Assembly: GCF_003019675.1 (NCBI RefSeq)
Contig: NZ_CP028105.1
Location: forward strand, 2,186,282 to 2,250,281
DNA from: Fusobacterium ulcerans
GTDB lineage: Bacteria > Fusobacteriota > Fusobacteriia > Fusobacteriales > Fusobacteriaceae
Reading direction: 5' to 3'
DNA: 64,000 nt
Positions 48,339 through 55,732 of this stretch are shown here, piece after piece (the stretch's first letter is position 1; each line of letters opens with the position of its first letter). Position numbers and translations under genes: made by a program. The notes below the pieces were generated by a model. That model was not told the origin of the DNA, did not search any database, and was given only the letters and a program-made list of their open reading frames with translations.

Positions 48339-48689
48339 TTATAATAGTATTTGACACTTTTTACAAAAATTACATTCTACTAATTCTTCATTATCTTCTG
48401 TTAATCCCCATTTTCTTAATTCAAGAAAAATATTATATAAACTTCTCCCTTTATCACTAAGAGAATATTCTACTCTAGGAGGTATTTCTGGGAAGATTTC
48501 TCTTTTAATTAGTTTGTCTTTTTCCAACTCTCTTAAATGCTGTACAAGAACTTTAGGGCTTATTATTGGAATTTCTTTTAATAATTCTCCATAACGCATG
48601 GGCTCTTTAGAAAGTTCTTTTATCAGCATTATTTTCCATTTGCCACTTATTAAAGAAATAGTATATTCTATGGGACATTTTTTACTCAT
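48339..48689 (-). CDS. HxlR-type transcriptional regulator
   Basis: A 116-residue winged-helix regulator. The HxlR pattern CPIEYTISLISGKWKIMLI opens the protein and SPKVLVQHLRELEKDKL forms the recognition region, followed by PPRVEYSLSDKG of the wing. The second of two adjacent ATG codons (48689) has the better spacing from AAAGGAGG. It is divergent from a GNAT and DUF488 gene pair, which it may control. HxlR proteins often sense reactive electrophiles or redox change through cysteines; several are present here, including three at the C-terminus. Confidence 0.9.
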   Translation of the reverse strand: MSKKCPIEYTISLISGKWKIMLIKELSKEPMRYGELLKEIPIISPKVLVQHLRELEKDKLIKREIFPEIPPRVEYSLSDKGRSLYNIFLELRKWGLTEDNEELVECNFCKKCQILL

Positions 48690-48820
48690 CATAACCTCCT
48701 TTATTTTAAATTCTTTCTTTTTGGTAAGCTTAATTACAAAATAGTGCCTACTTGTTTTTTTTATATTATATAATAAAATATCATTAAAAGGTATCTAAAA
48801 ATAATAAAGGAGCAGATAGC

Positions 48821-49360
48821 ATGAATATCAAAATAGAAGTACTAGAAGAAAAGAATTTTATTCAATGCAGGGAACTTTGTAATGATCTAATGAAGTTTCA
48901 AAAGTCAAAGGCTTATATGGGAAAGGAAAAATTTGATTCTATGAATTTTGAAACAAGGATGGAACCAAGTTATAAGAATTCCCTAGCTAATTATATTCTT
49001 TTAATTAAAGATGAAGATACTCCTGTTGGATATCTTTTTTGTACAGTTAATTTAAGTGAAAATCTTAAAAAATCACCTTTTCAATTAGTTCCAGAATGGA
49101 AGGATATACCTGAAAAAATAGGGCATATAAATAATTTGTACTTTGAAGAGAAATATCGTGGAACAGGTTTAGGTAAGAAAACGATTGATTTATCAATGGA
49201 ATGGTTCAGAAATTTTTCAGATGTTAATTTAATTTTGGTTCATGTTTCAAACGGAAATGATGAGGCCTATAATTTTTATATAAAAAAAGGGTTTAAATTT
49301 AGCCATGATATTTTAGATGGTTTTATAAAATGTCTTTATAAATATAAGGAGGAAAAATGA
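48821..49360 (+). CDS. GNAT-family N-acetyltransferase
   Basis: A 179-residue acetyltransferase. The acetyl-CoA-binding motif A is clear in HINNLYFEEKYRGTGLGKK (about residues 104-122), and the terminal AYNFYIKKGFK motif B is present. The substrate, a small amine or protein N-terminus, is unknown. An AAAGGAG SD precedes the ATG. Its stop codon overlaps the start of the DUF488 gene by four bases. Confidence 0.9.
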   Translation: MNIKIEVLEEKNFIQCRELCNDLMKFQKSKAYMGKEKFDSMNFETRMEPSYKNSLANYILLIKDEDTPVGYLFCTVNLSENLKKSPFQLVPEWKDIPEKIGHINNLYFEEKYRGTGLGKKTIDLSMEWFRNFSDVNLILVHVSNGNDEAYNFYIKKGFKFSHDILDGFIKCLYKYKEEK

Positions 49361-49779
49361 AAGTTTTTACAATAGGTGTGAATAATAAAAGTGCAGAGCA
49401 ATTCTTTACATTATTAAGTGATAATAAAATTCTTAAAATAATTGATATTAGATTAAATAATACTACACAATTATGTGGTTTCTCAAAAATGAATGATTTG
49501 AAATTTTTTTTGAAAAGAATATTAAATATAGAATATGAATATATTTCAGATTTTGCTCCTACAAAAGATATAATGGTGAACTACAGAACGAATAAGGAAT
49601 GGGATAAATTCAAAATAGATTACTTAGAATTATTAGAAAATCGTAAAATAAAAGAAAAATATCGAAATTATGATTTTAAAAATACCTGTTTTTTATGCAG
49701 TGAAGATGAAGCAGATGGCTGTCATAGAAAAATACTTTCTGAATATTTAGATAATTCAGTAGAGATAGTACATCTCTGA
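49357..49779 (+). CDS. DUF488-domain protein
   Basis: A 140-residue cytoplasmic protein of the DUF488 family: MKVFTIGVNNKSAEQF at the start, IIDIRLNNTT near residue 30-40, and the C-terminal CFLCSEDEADGCHRKIL motif with Cys and His residues that may bind metal. It overlaps the acetyltransferase by ATGA, so the two are translated together. Function of the family is unknown; it is often found in stress or modification contexts. A strong terminator follows. Confidence 0.87.
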   Translation: MKVFTIGVNNKSAEQFFTLLSDNKILKIIDIRLNNTTQLCGFSKMNDLKFFLKRILNIEYEYISDFAPTKDIMVNYRTNKEWDKFKIDYLELLENRKIKEKYRNYDFKNTCFLCSEDEADGCHRKILSEYLDNSVEIVHL

Positions 49780-49790
49780 AATAAAAAAAT

Positions 49791-49835
49791 GAGTGACCAA
49801 AATGAGATTATTCTTGTATAAAGGTCACTCTTCTT
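49791..49835 (+). terminator. Terminator of the GNAT-DUF488 operon
   Basis: GAGTGACC (49791-49798) and GGTCACTC (49823-49830), followed by TTCTTTAT. Confidence 0.85.
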
Positions 49836-49859
49836 TATATTTTATTACTTAAAATATTA

Positions 49860-50438
49860 CTATTGTGGTCTAAATGTTACTACCAATGATTTGCCAGAAA
49901 CACTAAGACTTACTGTGAAATTATCAATATTTTTTCTGGCAGGAGCAATTTTCTTTCCAGTCTGTTTAGTTAGAAATTCAAGAACTTCTTTTTGGTTTTT
50001 ATCTGAATTTAAAACATTATTTAAAAGTGTAGCCTACCTTCTAAAATTTTTTATTAGGCTTTCATTAAATTCTATTCTAGTTGTACTTTTAAATTTTCCT
50101 AGAGGTGAATATATTTTTACCATAACCAGTTTTCCGTCTTTTTCTTCTGAGAATCCTTCAATTAAATATGTTTTAAGATAAAGAGTACTCTTAAAATATT
50201 TTTTCTTATTTAAAGTAACAGTTCGATTAGAAGTTTTAACTTCAATTTTTTCTTTTTTAGCAGTTTCCTCAAGTAAAGATACAAGTTCATTAAAAGTGAT
50301 ACTATAATTATCTGAACTTTCTACTCTTGAAATATTATCTTTAGTTTTTGCTATACTATTAGGTAAAAAAAATAATTTACCTGCAAAAATTATAATTGCT
50401 ATAACAAGAATTCCTAATATTTTAGTAATTTGTTTCAT
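49860..50438 (-). pseudogene. Membrane-anchored hypothetical protein interrupted by an in-frame TAG
   Basis: The frame opens at 50438 behind GGGGGG, with an N-terminal membrane segment (residues about 5-25), and stops at TAG (50034-50036) after 134 residues. The same frame continues without further stops for 57 codons to a TAG at 49860-49862, with sensible codons and a C-terminal FTVSLSVSGKSLVVTFRP-like beta pattern. The simplest reading is one gene of about 192 codons broken by a single nonsense change; stop readthrough is a less likely alternative. No family recognised. Confidence 0.7.
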
Positions 50439-50907
50439 AATTTTCCCCCCTTAAATGTAATATAAAAGCTATAAAAGTATATCATGTCTCTTTTTCTATA
50501 TCAATAGCTATTGTTTTAAATTATATTTATTGATTTTGGGGAAATGTTTTTATTTACAAGTTTAAGGATAGAATGATAATGAATCTTTTTTAGGATATAA
50601 AAATATAATCTTCTGAAATTATTCTATGGAAATATATTTGTAAAATTTAAAATAATGGACTTTTGAAAAAAATATTTTTATTCTATATTATGGTGAGCCT
50701 TAACAAGAATTCAATAACAAAAATGTGGAAAATAAAAAAATATCAAAAAAATATATATAATAAAAAAAATAGAATTATAGAATAAAAATTCAAATTATAT
50801 CTATTTAAATTGTCAAACATTAACTTGTAATGTTTGATTTTTTCTGATAAATATTGTATCATATATATGGGGAAATTCCTTAAAAGATATTGTAAGGGAG
50901 TGATTTT
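50439..50907 (+). other. Intergenic region with orphan promoter-terminator pair (candidate sRNA)
   Basis: No protein gene. TTGAAA (50663-50668), 17 bases, TATTAT (50686-50691) resembles a promoter. Downstream, TCAAACATT (50813-50821) and AATGTTTGA (50829-50837) followed by TTTTTTC form an intrinsic terminator with no coding gene in front of it. A transcript of about 145 bases (roughly 50698-50845) would result. It is very A-rich, so confidence is limited. Confidence 0.4.
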
Positions 50908-51177
50908 GTGAAAAAGATAATAGGGATATTCTTTTTATTGATGGTCATGAGTGCCTGTGGAGCTAAAACTGATGAAAGAGGATTTTACATTGAAGGAAAA
51001 AATATAGGGAAACATAAAGAAACTAATACTTTATATGATTCTGAAGGATATGATAAAGATGGATTTAATCTTGAGGGATATGATTTTAATGGCTATACCA
51101 GAGAGGACTATGAAAAAGAAGGTCTGGATAATGAGAATTATGATGGAGAAGAGGAAGTAGAAGAAGAAAAAAAATAG
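50908..51177 (+). CDS. Lipoprotein with eight tandem pentapeptide repeats
   Basis: An 89-residue lipoprotein. The signal peptide ends at the lipobox MSAC, Cys17, so it is lipidated by Lgt. From residue 42 to 81 it consists of eight uninterrupted five-residue units: LYDSE GYDKD GFNLE GYDFN and then GYTRE DYEKE GLDNE NYDGE. The consensus is G-[YF]-D-x-E; GFYIE at 25-29 fits too. The tail is almost all Glu and Lys. This is not the A(D/N)Lxx pentapeptide-repeat family. The repeat could form an acidic, possibly calcium-binding, extended rod on the outer membrane; that is inference. Confidence 0.82.
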   Translation: MKKIIGIFFLLMVMSACGAKTDERGFYIEGKNIGKHKETNTLYDSEGYDKDGFNLEGYDFNGYTREDYEKEGLDNENYDGEEEVEEEKK

Positions 51178-51191
51178 CAGTATACTTAAAG

Positions 51192-51222
51192 CTCAAGCTT
51201 ATTATAGTTTGAGTTTTTTTAT
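51192..51222 (+). terminator. Terminator of the repeat lipoprotein gene
   Basis: CTCAA (51192-51196) and TTGAG (51209-51213) with inner CT/AG pairing, followed by TTTTTTT. Confidence 0.75.
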
Positions 51223-51330
51223 TTCTTAGGAAATTATAATTTGATAAATTTACTGAAAAAATAAAAAATATTAATTATTTTGCATTTATATTAGATATAT
51301 TAATCAAATAAGGTTAAAATTGATAGCACA

Positions 51331-51357
51331 AAAAAGCTGATCATAGTCAGCTTTTTA
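51331..51357. terminator. Hairpin at the end of the minus-strand relic gene
   Basis: AAAAAGCTGA and TCAGCTTTTT form a 10-bp stem with a short loop; it overlaps the stop codon at 51355-51357. Confidence 0.7.
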
Positions 51358-51534
51358 GTCATATTCTTTCCAGCAAATGGAGTCTGCATGTATATTAAAA
51401 TATGATATTTTTTTAACTTTCATTCTGGTATTACATTTAAAACAATAAAAAGGATTTACTCCAAAAGCTTTCTATTTTTTATCAGCATAGTCACAACATG
51501 CAAATCTCTCTTTAGCAAGTTCTAAAAATCCCAT
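51355..51534 (-). pseudogene. Sixty-codon relic with in-frame TAG, nitroreductase-like N-terminus
   Basis: An ATG at 51534 with a TAAGGAG SD starts MGFLELAKERFACCDYADKK, which resembles the first residues of nitroreductases. TAG follows at codon 21 (51472-51474), then 38 more in-frame codons with Cys residues (YCFKCNTRM and SICWKEYD) to a TAA at 51355. The tail does not look like a nitroreductase, so it may be a deletion remnant or a small Cys protein that lost a codon. It is divergent from a broken HxlR gene, a usual partner of nitroreductases. Confidence 0.55.
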
Positions 51535-51648
51535 TTTATTTCTCCTTAAATTTTCAATAAATTTATGCACAAAAATTTAGAATATAGTAATTACTCTTTT
51601 GTATTACAGTATCTAAAAAGATACTGTAAATTTTTAAGGAGGATTATA

Positions 51649-51995
51649 ATGAAAAATGAAATATACAATTGTCCTATTGAAGCAACTTTAGAACTTATAG
51701 GTAATAAATATAAATCTCTTATACGTTGGCATATGATAGATAAAGTATTGAGATATAGTGAACTTCAAAAACTTATTCCACAGGCTACTCCTAAAATGCT
51801 GACTGAGCAACTTAGAAAGCTTGAATAACATGATTTGATTATCAAACTGTTTATCCTGTAGTTCCTTCTAAAGAAAAATACTCTCTTTCTGATTCTAGAA
51901 AAACTATAATTTCCATACTTGATACGATGTGTGATTGGAAAGAAAAATTTTTAGAAAGAAACCAGATTCCTTCATGCAGCAATAAAAAAGATTAA
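51649..51995 (+). pseudogene. HxlR-type regulator, inactivated by stop and frameshift
   Basis: The ATG at 51649 has an AAGGAGG SD and begins MKNEIYNCPIEATLELIGNK, a HxlR opening. After QLRKLE the frame meets TAA at 51826-51828, where relatives continue with an acidic residue. The rest of the family pattern (QTVYPVVPSKEKYSLSD, then ISILDTMCDW) is present up to 51995 but in another frame, so a second lesion lies near 51840-51850. Two independent lesions show it is dead. Confidence 0.85.
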
Positions 51996-52016
51996 TTTTT
52001 ATTATCATCTATATGA

Positions 52017-53354
52017 TTATTTCATTTCTCCACTCTTTTTGTAATAATTTTTCTTTTCAGCATACATAAGCTTGTCTGCTCTAGCTATCTGTTTATCTAC
52101 CATTATTTTTCCTGTATTCCAGTCAGTTCCAATAGATACACTTAAATCTTTATCTAAGTCTATAATTTTCCTTAAATATTTTATATCTTCTTTAAATTTT
52201 TCTTCTGATGTATTATTACAAACTACTACAAATTCATCTCCGCCTATACGAAAAACATCTTCCTTAAATGTATTTATCAATATTTCTGCAATACGTTTCA
52301 ACATCTCATCTCCATAGGTATGTCCATATGTATCATTTATTATTTTAAGTCCATTTAAATCCATATATATTATTCCTAAAGTTTCTGGAAGATTTTTTTC
52401 TATTTCTTCAAGAGTACTTATATATTTATTTCTATTCCCTAAGCCTGTAAGCATATCTGTAAAGCTCATCTCTTCCAATCTAGCCAAAAGTTTACGTTTA
52501 CGTATATCATCCATAACAAAAAAAGTTACTGATTTTAAAAAAGTTAAATCATTTGTATTAAATGATGGATTATCAATACCTAAGAACCCAATTATTTTAT
52601 CATTCTCTATCAAGGGAGCAGCTACTAGACTTTCTATTCCTTGAGCTGTAAGTATTTCATATTCAACACTTTTTTTAGTTACAGTTTTTCCAACAGATGT
52701 GATATAAAATTCTCCCTTAGTTTCAAATTCTTCAAACCAACGTTCTATTGAACATAATGGTACATTTTGAAGATTATCTATCTCTGCACTTACACAATCC
52801 ATACACCATTCATAAGTATTAGAAGTTGTCTGTTTTATATAATCTATTTCAAATATATAGGCACGTTCTCCTTGATAAAAATCCCCTATTATCTTTAATA
52901 ATTTATTTATAGCTATCTTTGTATCATTATACTCAGCTAATGTTTGAATACATTTTACTAAAGTCTGTTCATTTGACAATTTAAATTTAAGTCGTTGCTT
53001 TTCTAACTCATTTTTTGTAATATTAGTTGCTATTTCTAGGCGTAAATCTCTCCCATTCACTTCTATCAGCTTATCTTTTATAATAAAATACTCAGCAATC
53101 TTATCATTGTAATGTATCCAACTGTAAAAATTATCTTTTTTAAGTAAGCTATTTGTACAAAATTCACAAGGAGTATTCCTTGATTGAAGAAATTTATAGC
53201 ATTTTTTTCCTACTACCTCTGTCAAATTATTAATTCCTAATGTATTCAATCCATACCTGTTCATATAAACAAGGTCATAAGTTATTGGATCAGAAATATA
53301 AATAACATTTTCACTTTCATTTAAAATAATAGTACTTAACTCATCATATTTCAT
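52017..53354 (-). CDS. PAS-GAF-GGDEF diguanylate cyclase
   Basis: A 445-residue soluble signalling protein. A PAS-like N-terminal domain with a Cys pair (PCEFC, near residue 62) is followed by a GAF domain (about 130-285) and a GGDEF domain with the intact signature FRIGGDEFVVV near residue 380. It should make cyclic di-GMP from GTP. The product-inhibition I-site (RxxD) expected ahead of GGDEF is missing, so feedback inhibition may be absent. No membrane segments. The leader has a 7-7-7 inverted repeat and a start-stop ATG-TGA just before the gene. Signal unknown. Confidence 0.92.
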   Translation of the reverse strand: MKYDELSTIILNESENVIYISDPITYDLVYMNRYGLNTLGINNLTEVVGKKCYKFLQSRNTPCEFCTNSLLKKDNFYSWIHYNDKIAEYFIIKDKLIEVNGRDLRLEIATNITKNELEKQRLKFKLSNEQTLVKCIQTLAEYNDTKIAINKLLKIIGDFYQGERAYIFEIDYIKQTTSNTYEWCMDCVSAEIDNLQNVPLCSIERWFEEFETKGEFYITSVGKTVTKKSVEYEILTAQGIESLVAAPLIENDKIIGFLGIDNPSFNTNDLTFLKSVTFFVMDDIRKRKLLARLEEMSFTDMLTGLGNRNKYISTLEEIEKNLPETLGIIYMDLNGLKIINDTYGHTYGDEMLKRIAEILINTFKEDVFRIGGDEFVVVCNNTSEEKFKEDIKYLRKIIDLDKDLSVSIGTDWNTGKIMVDKQIARADKLMYAEKKNYYKKSGEMK

Positions 53355-53359
53355 AATAA

Positions 53360-53387
53360 ATCACATATGATCACCTGATTTGATCAT
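53360..53387 (-). promoter_or_regulatory. Inverted repeat and minimal ATG-TGA upstream of the GGDEF gene
   Basis: ATGATCA-N7-TGATCAT occupies 53367-53387. On the minus strand its loop carries CAGG. Seven bases further is ATG immediately followed by TGA, and the true ATG (53354) comes six bases later. The gene has no other SD. Confidence 0.45.
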
Positions 53388-53639
53388 CCTACTCCTTTTT
53401 TTGACATTAGGTTATAACAAAATATTTATGCATATTATATCATTTTTTAGAAAAAATAAATAGAATTATTTTTCCATTCATTACCTTTAAATCGTTTTTT
53501 AATTAAGAATTATCTATATTTTATATTTTTTTGAATATGTTACATATTTCTCATAGTTTTTATAATTATTGTAATCCTTTTCATGTTTTCAATTATCCTT
53601 TCTCTATTATTTATATATTTTAATAATACTTTTAATTTT

Positions 53640-54330
53640 ATAAATTTTTATTTTATGTAATAATCACAAACCATCACTTTAAGTGATGGTTTGCTCCACT
53701 CTATAAGTGTATAGGTTAAGCCTTACTAAATGGGTTCCCGACCATGTAATTCTTTATTCTGTTACTTAAGTAGGTGGTGTGCTTTAGTTTATTTTTTCTC
53801 CAAAAGGATCTATATACTTTCTCTTATATATTTTGCGATCCTTTCTTTATTTCTTCCTACTGTATCAACATAATATCCTCTACACCAAAAATGTCTGTTC
53901 CCATATTTATATTTTAAATTTGCATGTTTATCAAATATCATCAATGAACTTTTCCCTTTCAAATATCCCATAAAACTTGATATGCTTATTTTCGGAGGTA
54001 TACTTACCAACATATGTATATGGTCTTTACAGGCATTAGTCTCTATTATTTCTATTCCTTTAAATTCGCAGAGTTTTCTTAATATCTGCCCTATATCTCC
54101 TTTGATTTTTCCATACATTACCTGCCTTCTATATTTTGGTGTGAATATGATATGATATTTACAATTCCATGTTGTATGTGATAGACTATTATTGTCATAC
54201 ATCTTATGACCTCCTTTGATTAGTTAATTGGCCAGCAAACCTAATTAATTATATCAAAGGAGCTTTTATTTTCTAAGCATAGCCTTCCAGCTTTTTTGTA
54301 CCACTTGCTAAGCGAGTGGTTTTTTTATAT
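53640..54330 (-). mobile_element. IS200-type insertion sequence
   Basis: About 0.7 kb, with a single tnpA and subterminal palindromes at both ends. Near one end CAAACCATCACTT (53667-53679) and its complement (53681-53693) form a perfect 13-bp stem. Near the other, ACCACTTGCT (54300-54309) pairs with AGCGAGTGGT (54311-54320). This is the IS200/IS605 layout without tnpB. Exact ends cannot be set by eye. Confidence 0.8.
53810..54202 (-). pseudogene. tnpA: IS200 TnpA (Y1 HUH transposase), C-terminally damaged
   Basis: A 130-residue single-strand transposase. The HUH pair is His61-Ile-His63 (KDHIHML) and the tyrosine nucleophile is Tyr125 in AKYIRES. In active relatives this reads YIxxQ, the Gln completing the metal site; here the frame changes at that point, giving Ser129 and a stop two codons later. 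The lost tail (YIDPFGEKIN) is readable in another frame just downstream. It is therefore probably inactive. SD AAAGGAGG is intact. Confidence 0.8.
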
Positions 54331-54518
54331 AATAATAATTTTTTATTCTATTTTGTAAATAAAAAAAATAAAGTATAAAATAAGAAAATTAAAATTTGGA
54401 TCTGTTAATTTAAAATGAAAACTAGTCCTAGAAAAGAGAGGAAGGTATAAATTATTCTAAAAAAAGAGTATCACAAAAAGACACAGCTGTCTATGCTTTA
54501 AAAAATGTTATTTTTAAT

Positions 54519-55479
54519 TTACATTAAAAATAAATTAACTCTTTGTAATTCTGAATATTTTACTCTTACCACTACTTTTACTGGAGTTTCATTATTTAAA
54601 CCTGAGTGTGGTCTGATGTAGTTGTAAAAAAGAAGAAACCTTCTAAAAGCGCTAAAAAAACTTTCTATGAGATTGTTGGTTGTTTCATCAAACCACGATT
54701 GAACTTTAATATGTTTTGAAGAATCAAAACTACTTTGGCAGGTATTGAATAACTAGGAAGCTTATCAGAGACAATCGTAGCAAGAGTTCCATGATTTAGA
54801 AAACAGGTGGAAAGTTGATGCAGCTTCTCTAGAAGTTGTAAGGATACCAATCAAGGACATATCTAGTTTCAGAATCTATAAGAGTTTAGGTATAATATCT
54901 TTTACCAGCAATTTTAATAACAGTTTTATCAACATGCCATTTATCAGAAGAGCTAAGTTTTTTTGGTATATATTTACTGACAATTTTCTTAAAAATGGAA
55001 CTAAAACCTTTAGCCCGTTTGAAAATAGCCACATGAGATATCTTAACACCTTTTCTATCCCAGAAGTACTTAGCAATGGATCTAGTAGAAGAAGAGGCTT
55101 CAAAGTATAAATAAAGAGCATCAATGACAAGATTAATATCAGTTCTCAATCTTATAAGATTAATAGCTTTAGTAGATTTAAGTTCATCAGCCATTTCATT
55201 AACAAAAGTAGAATTTTTTAATCTGACATGAATATGATTACACTTTTTAGAATTGCATTTAAACTTGGAATAATGTTGATAATCATGATGAAGATAAGTT
55301 CCAGCACCACAAACAGGACATTTAGGATAACCTAGTTGTTATCTAGAGTTAGACTTTGAAGTAAATTGTTTAGTACAAGGCTTGCAAAGAAACTTTTGGT
55401 TTCTAGCTTTATCTTTTCCATAACGGTAAAAAGTTTTGGGAAAACAATTAGGACAAATAACGAAATTTTTTTTATACAT
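54519..55479 (-). pseudogene. Degenerate DDE-type transposase with zinc-ribbon N-terminus
   Basis: The frame begins at 55479 (MYKKNFVICPNC) with Cys pairs of a zinc ribbon, hits TAA after SNSR, then resumes (QLGYPKCPVCG). An open stretch (54886..55194) encodes the helix-turn-helix and KWHVDKTVIKIAGKRYYT with the first catalytic Asp. Further pieces, IVSDKLPSY with the second Asp and NLIESFF with the Glu, are in other frames with an internal deletion before YNYIRPHSGLN. At least three lesions. An IS6-like DDE fold is my best guess for the family. Confidence 0.8.
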
Positions 55480-55732
55480 AGTTAGTAACTGCTTCTTTCC
55501 TTTAGGGAGATATGATAAGTATTGGTAAACTATTATACCTTAAAGCTTAGGAGTAGTTCATATAAATTTTAAGTTAACAGAAACTAAAAATTATCAAGGA
55601 GGATTTTATAAAAAAAATTAAAAATAATATTAACTTTATTAGAAAAAATAATTAGTTAAAAATCAATTTAAATATTGTTTTTTAAGAGTGTTTATGATAA
55701 TATGAAGATATAAAATTAAACTAGGGGAAATT
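55480..55732 (+). other. Upstream region of the Cache-GGDEF-EAL gene
   Basis: A/T-rich with no gene. A stray SD-like AAGGAGG near 55598 is not followed by an open frame. The gene's own SD is AGGGGA just before 55733. Confidence 0.4.

Noticed and set aside
49860-51534. UAG read as a sense codon, given two genes with internal TAG
   Set aside because: Other genes in the window end at TAG with normal lengths (for example at 1350-1352), and nearby genes carry TGA, TAA and frameshift lesions, so decay explains it.
55590-55625. SD-like AAGGAGG followed by a possible small gene
   Set aside because: No ATG, GTG or TTG with an open frame of useful length follows at a suitable distance.
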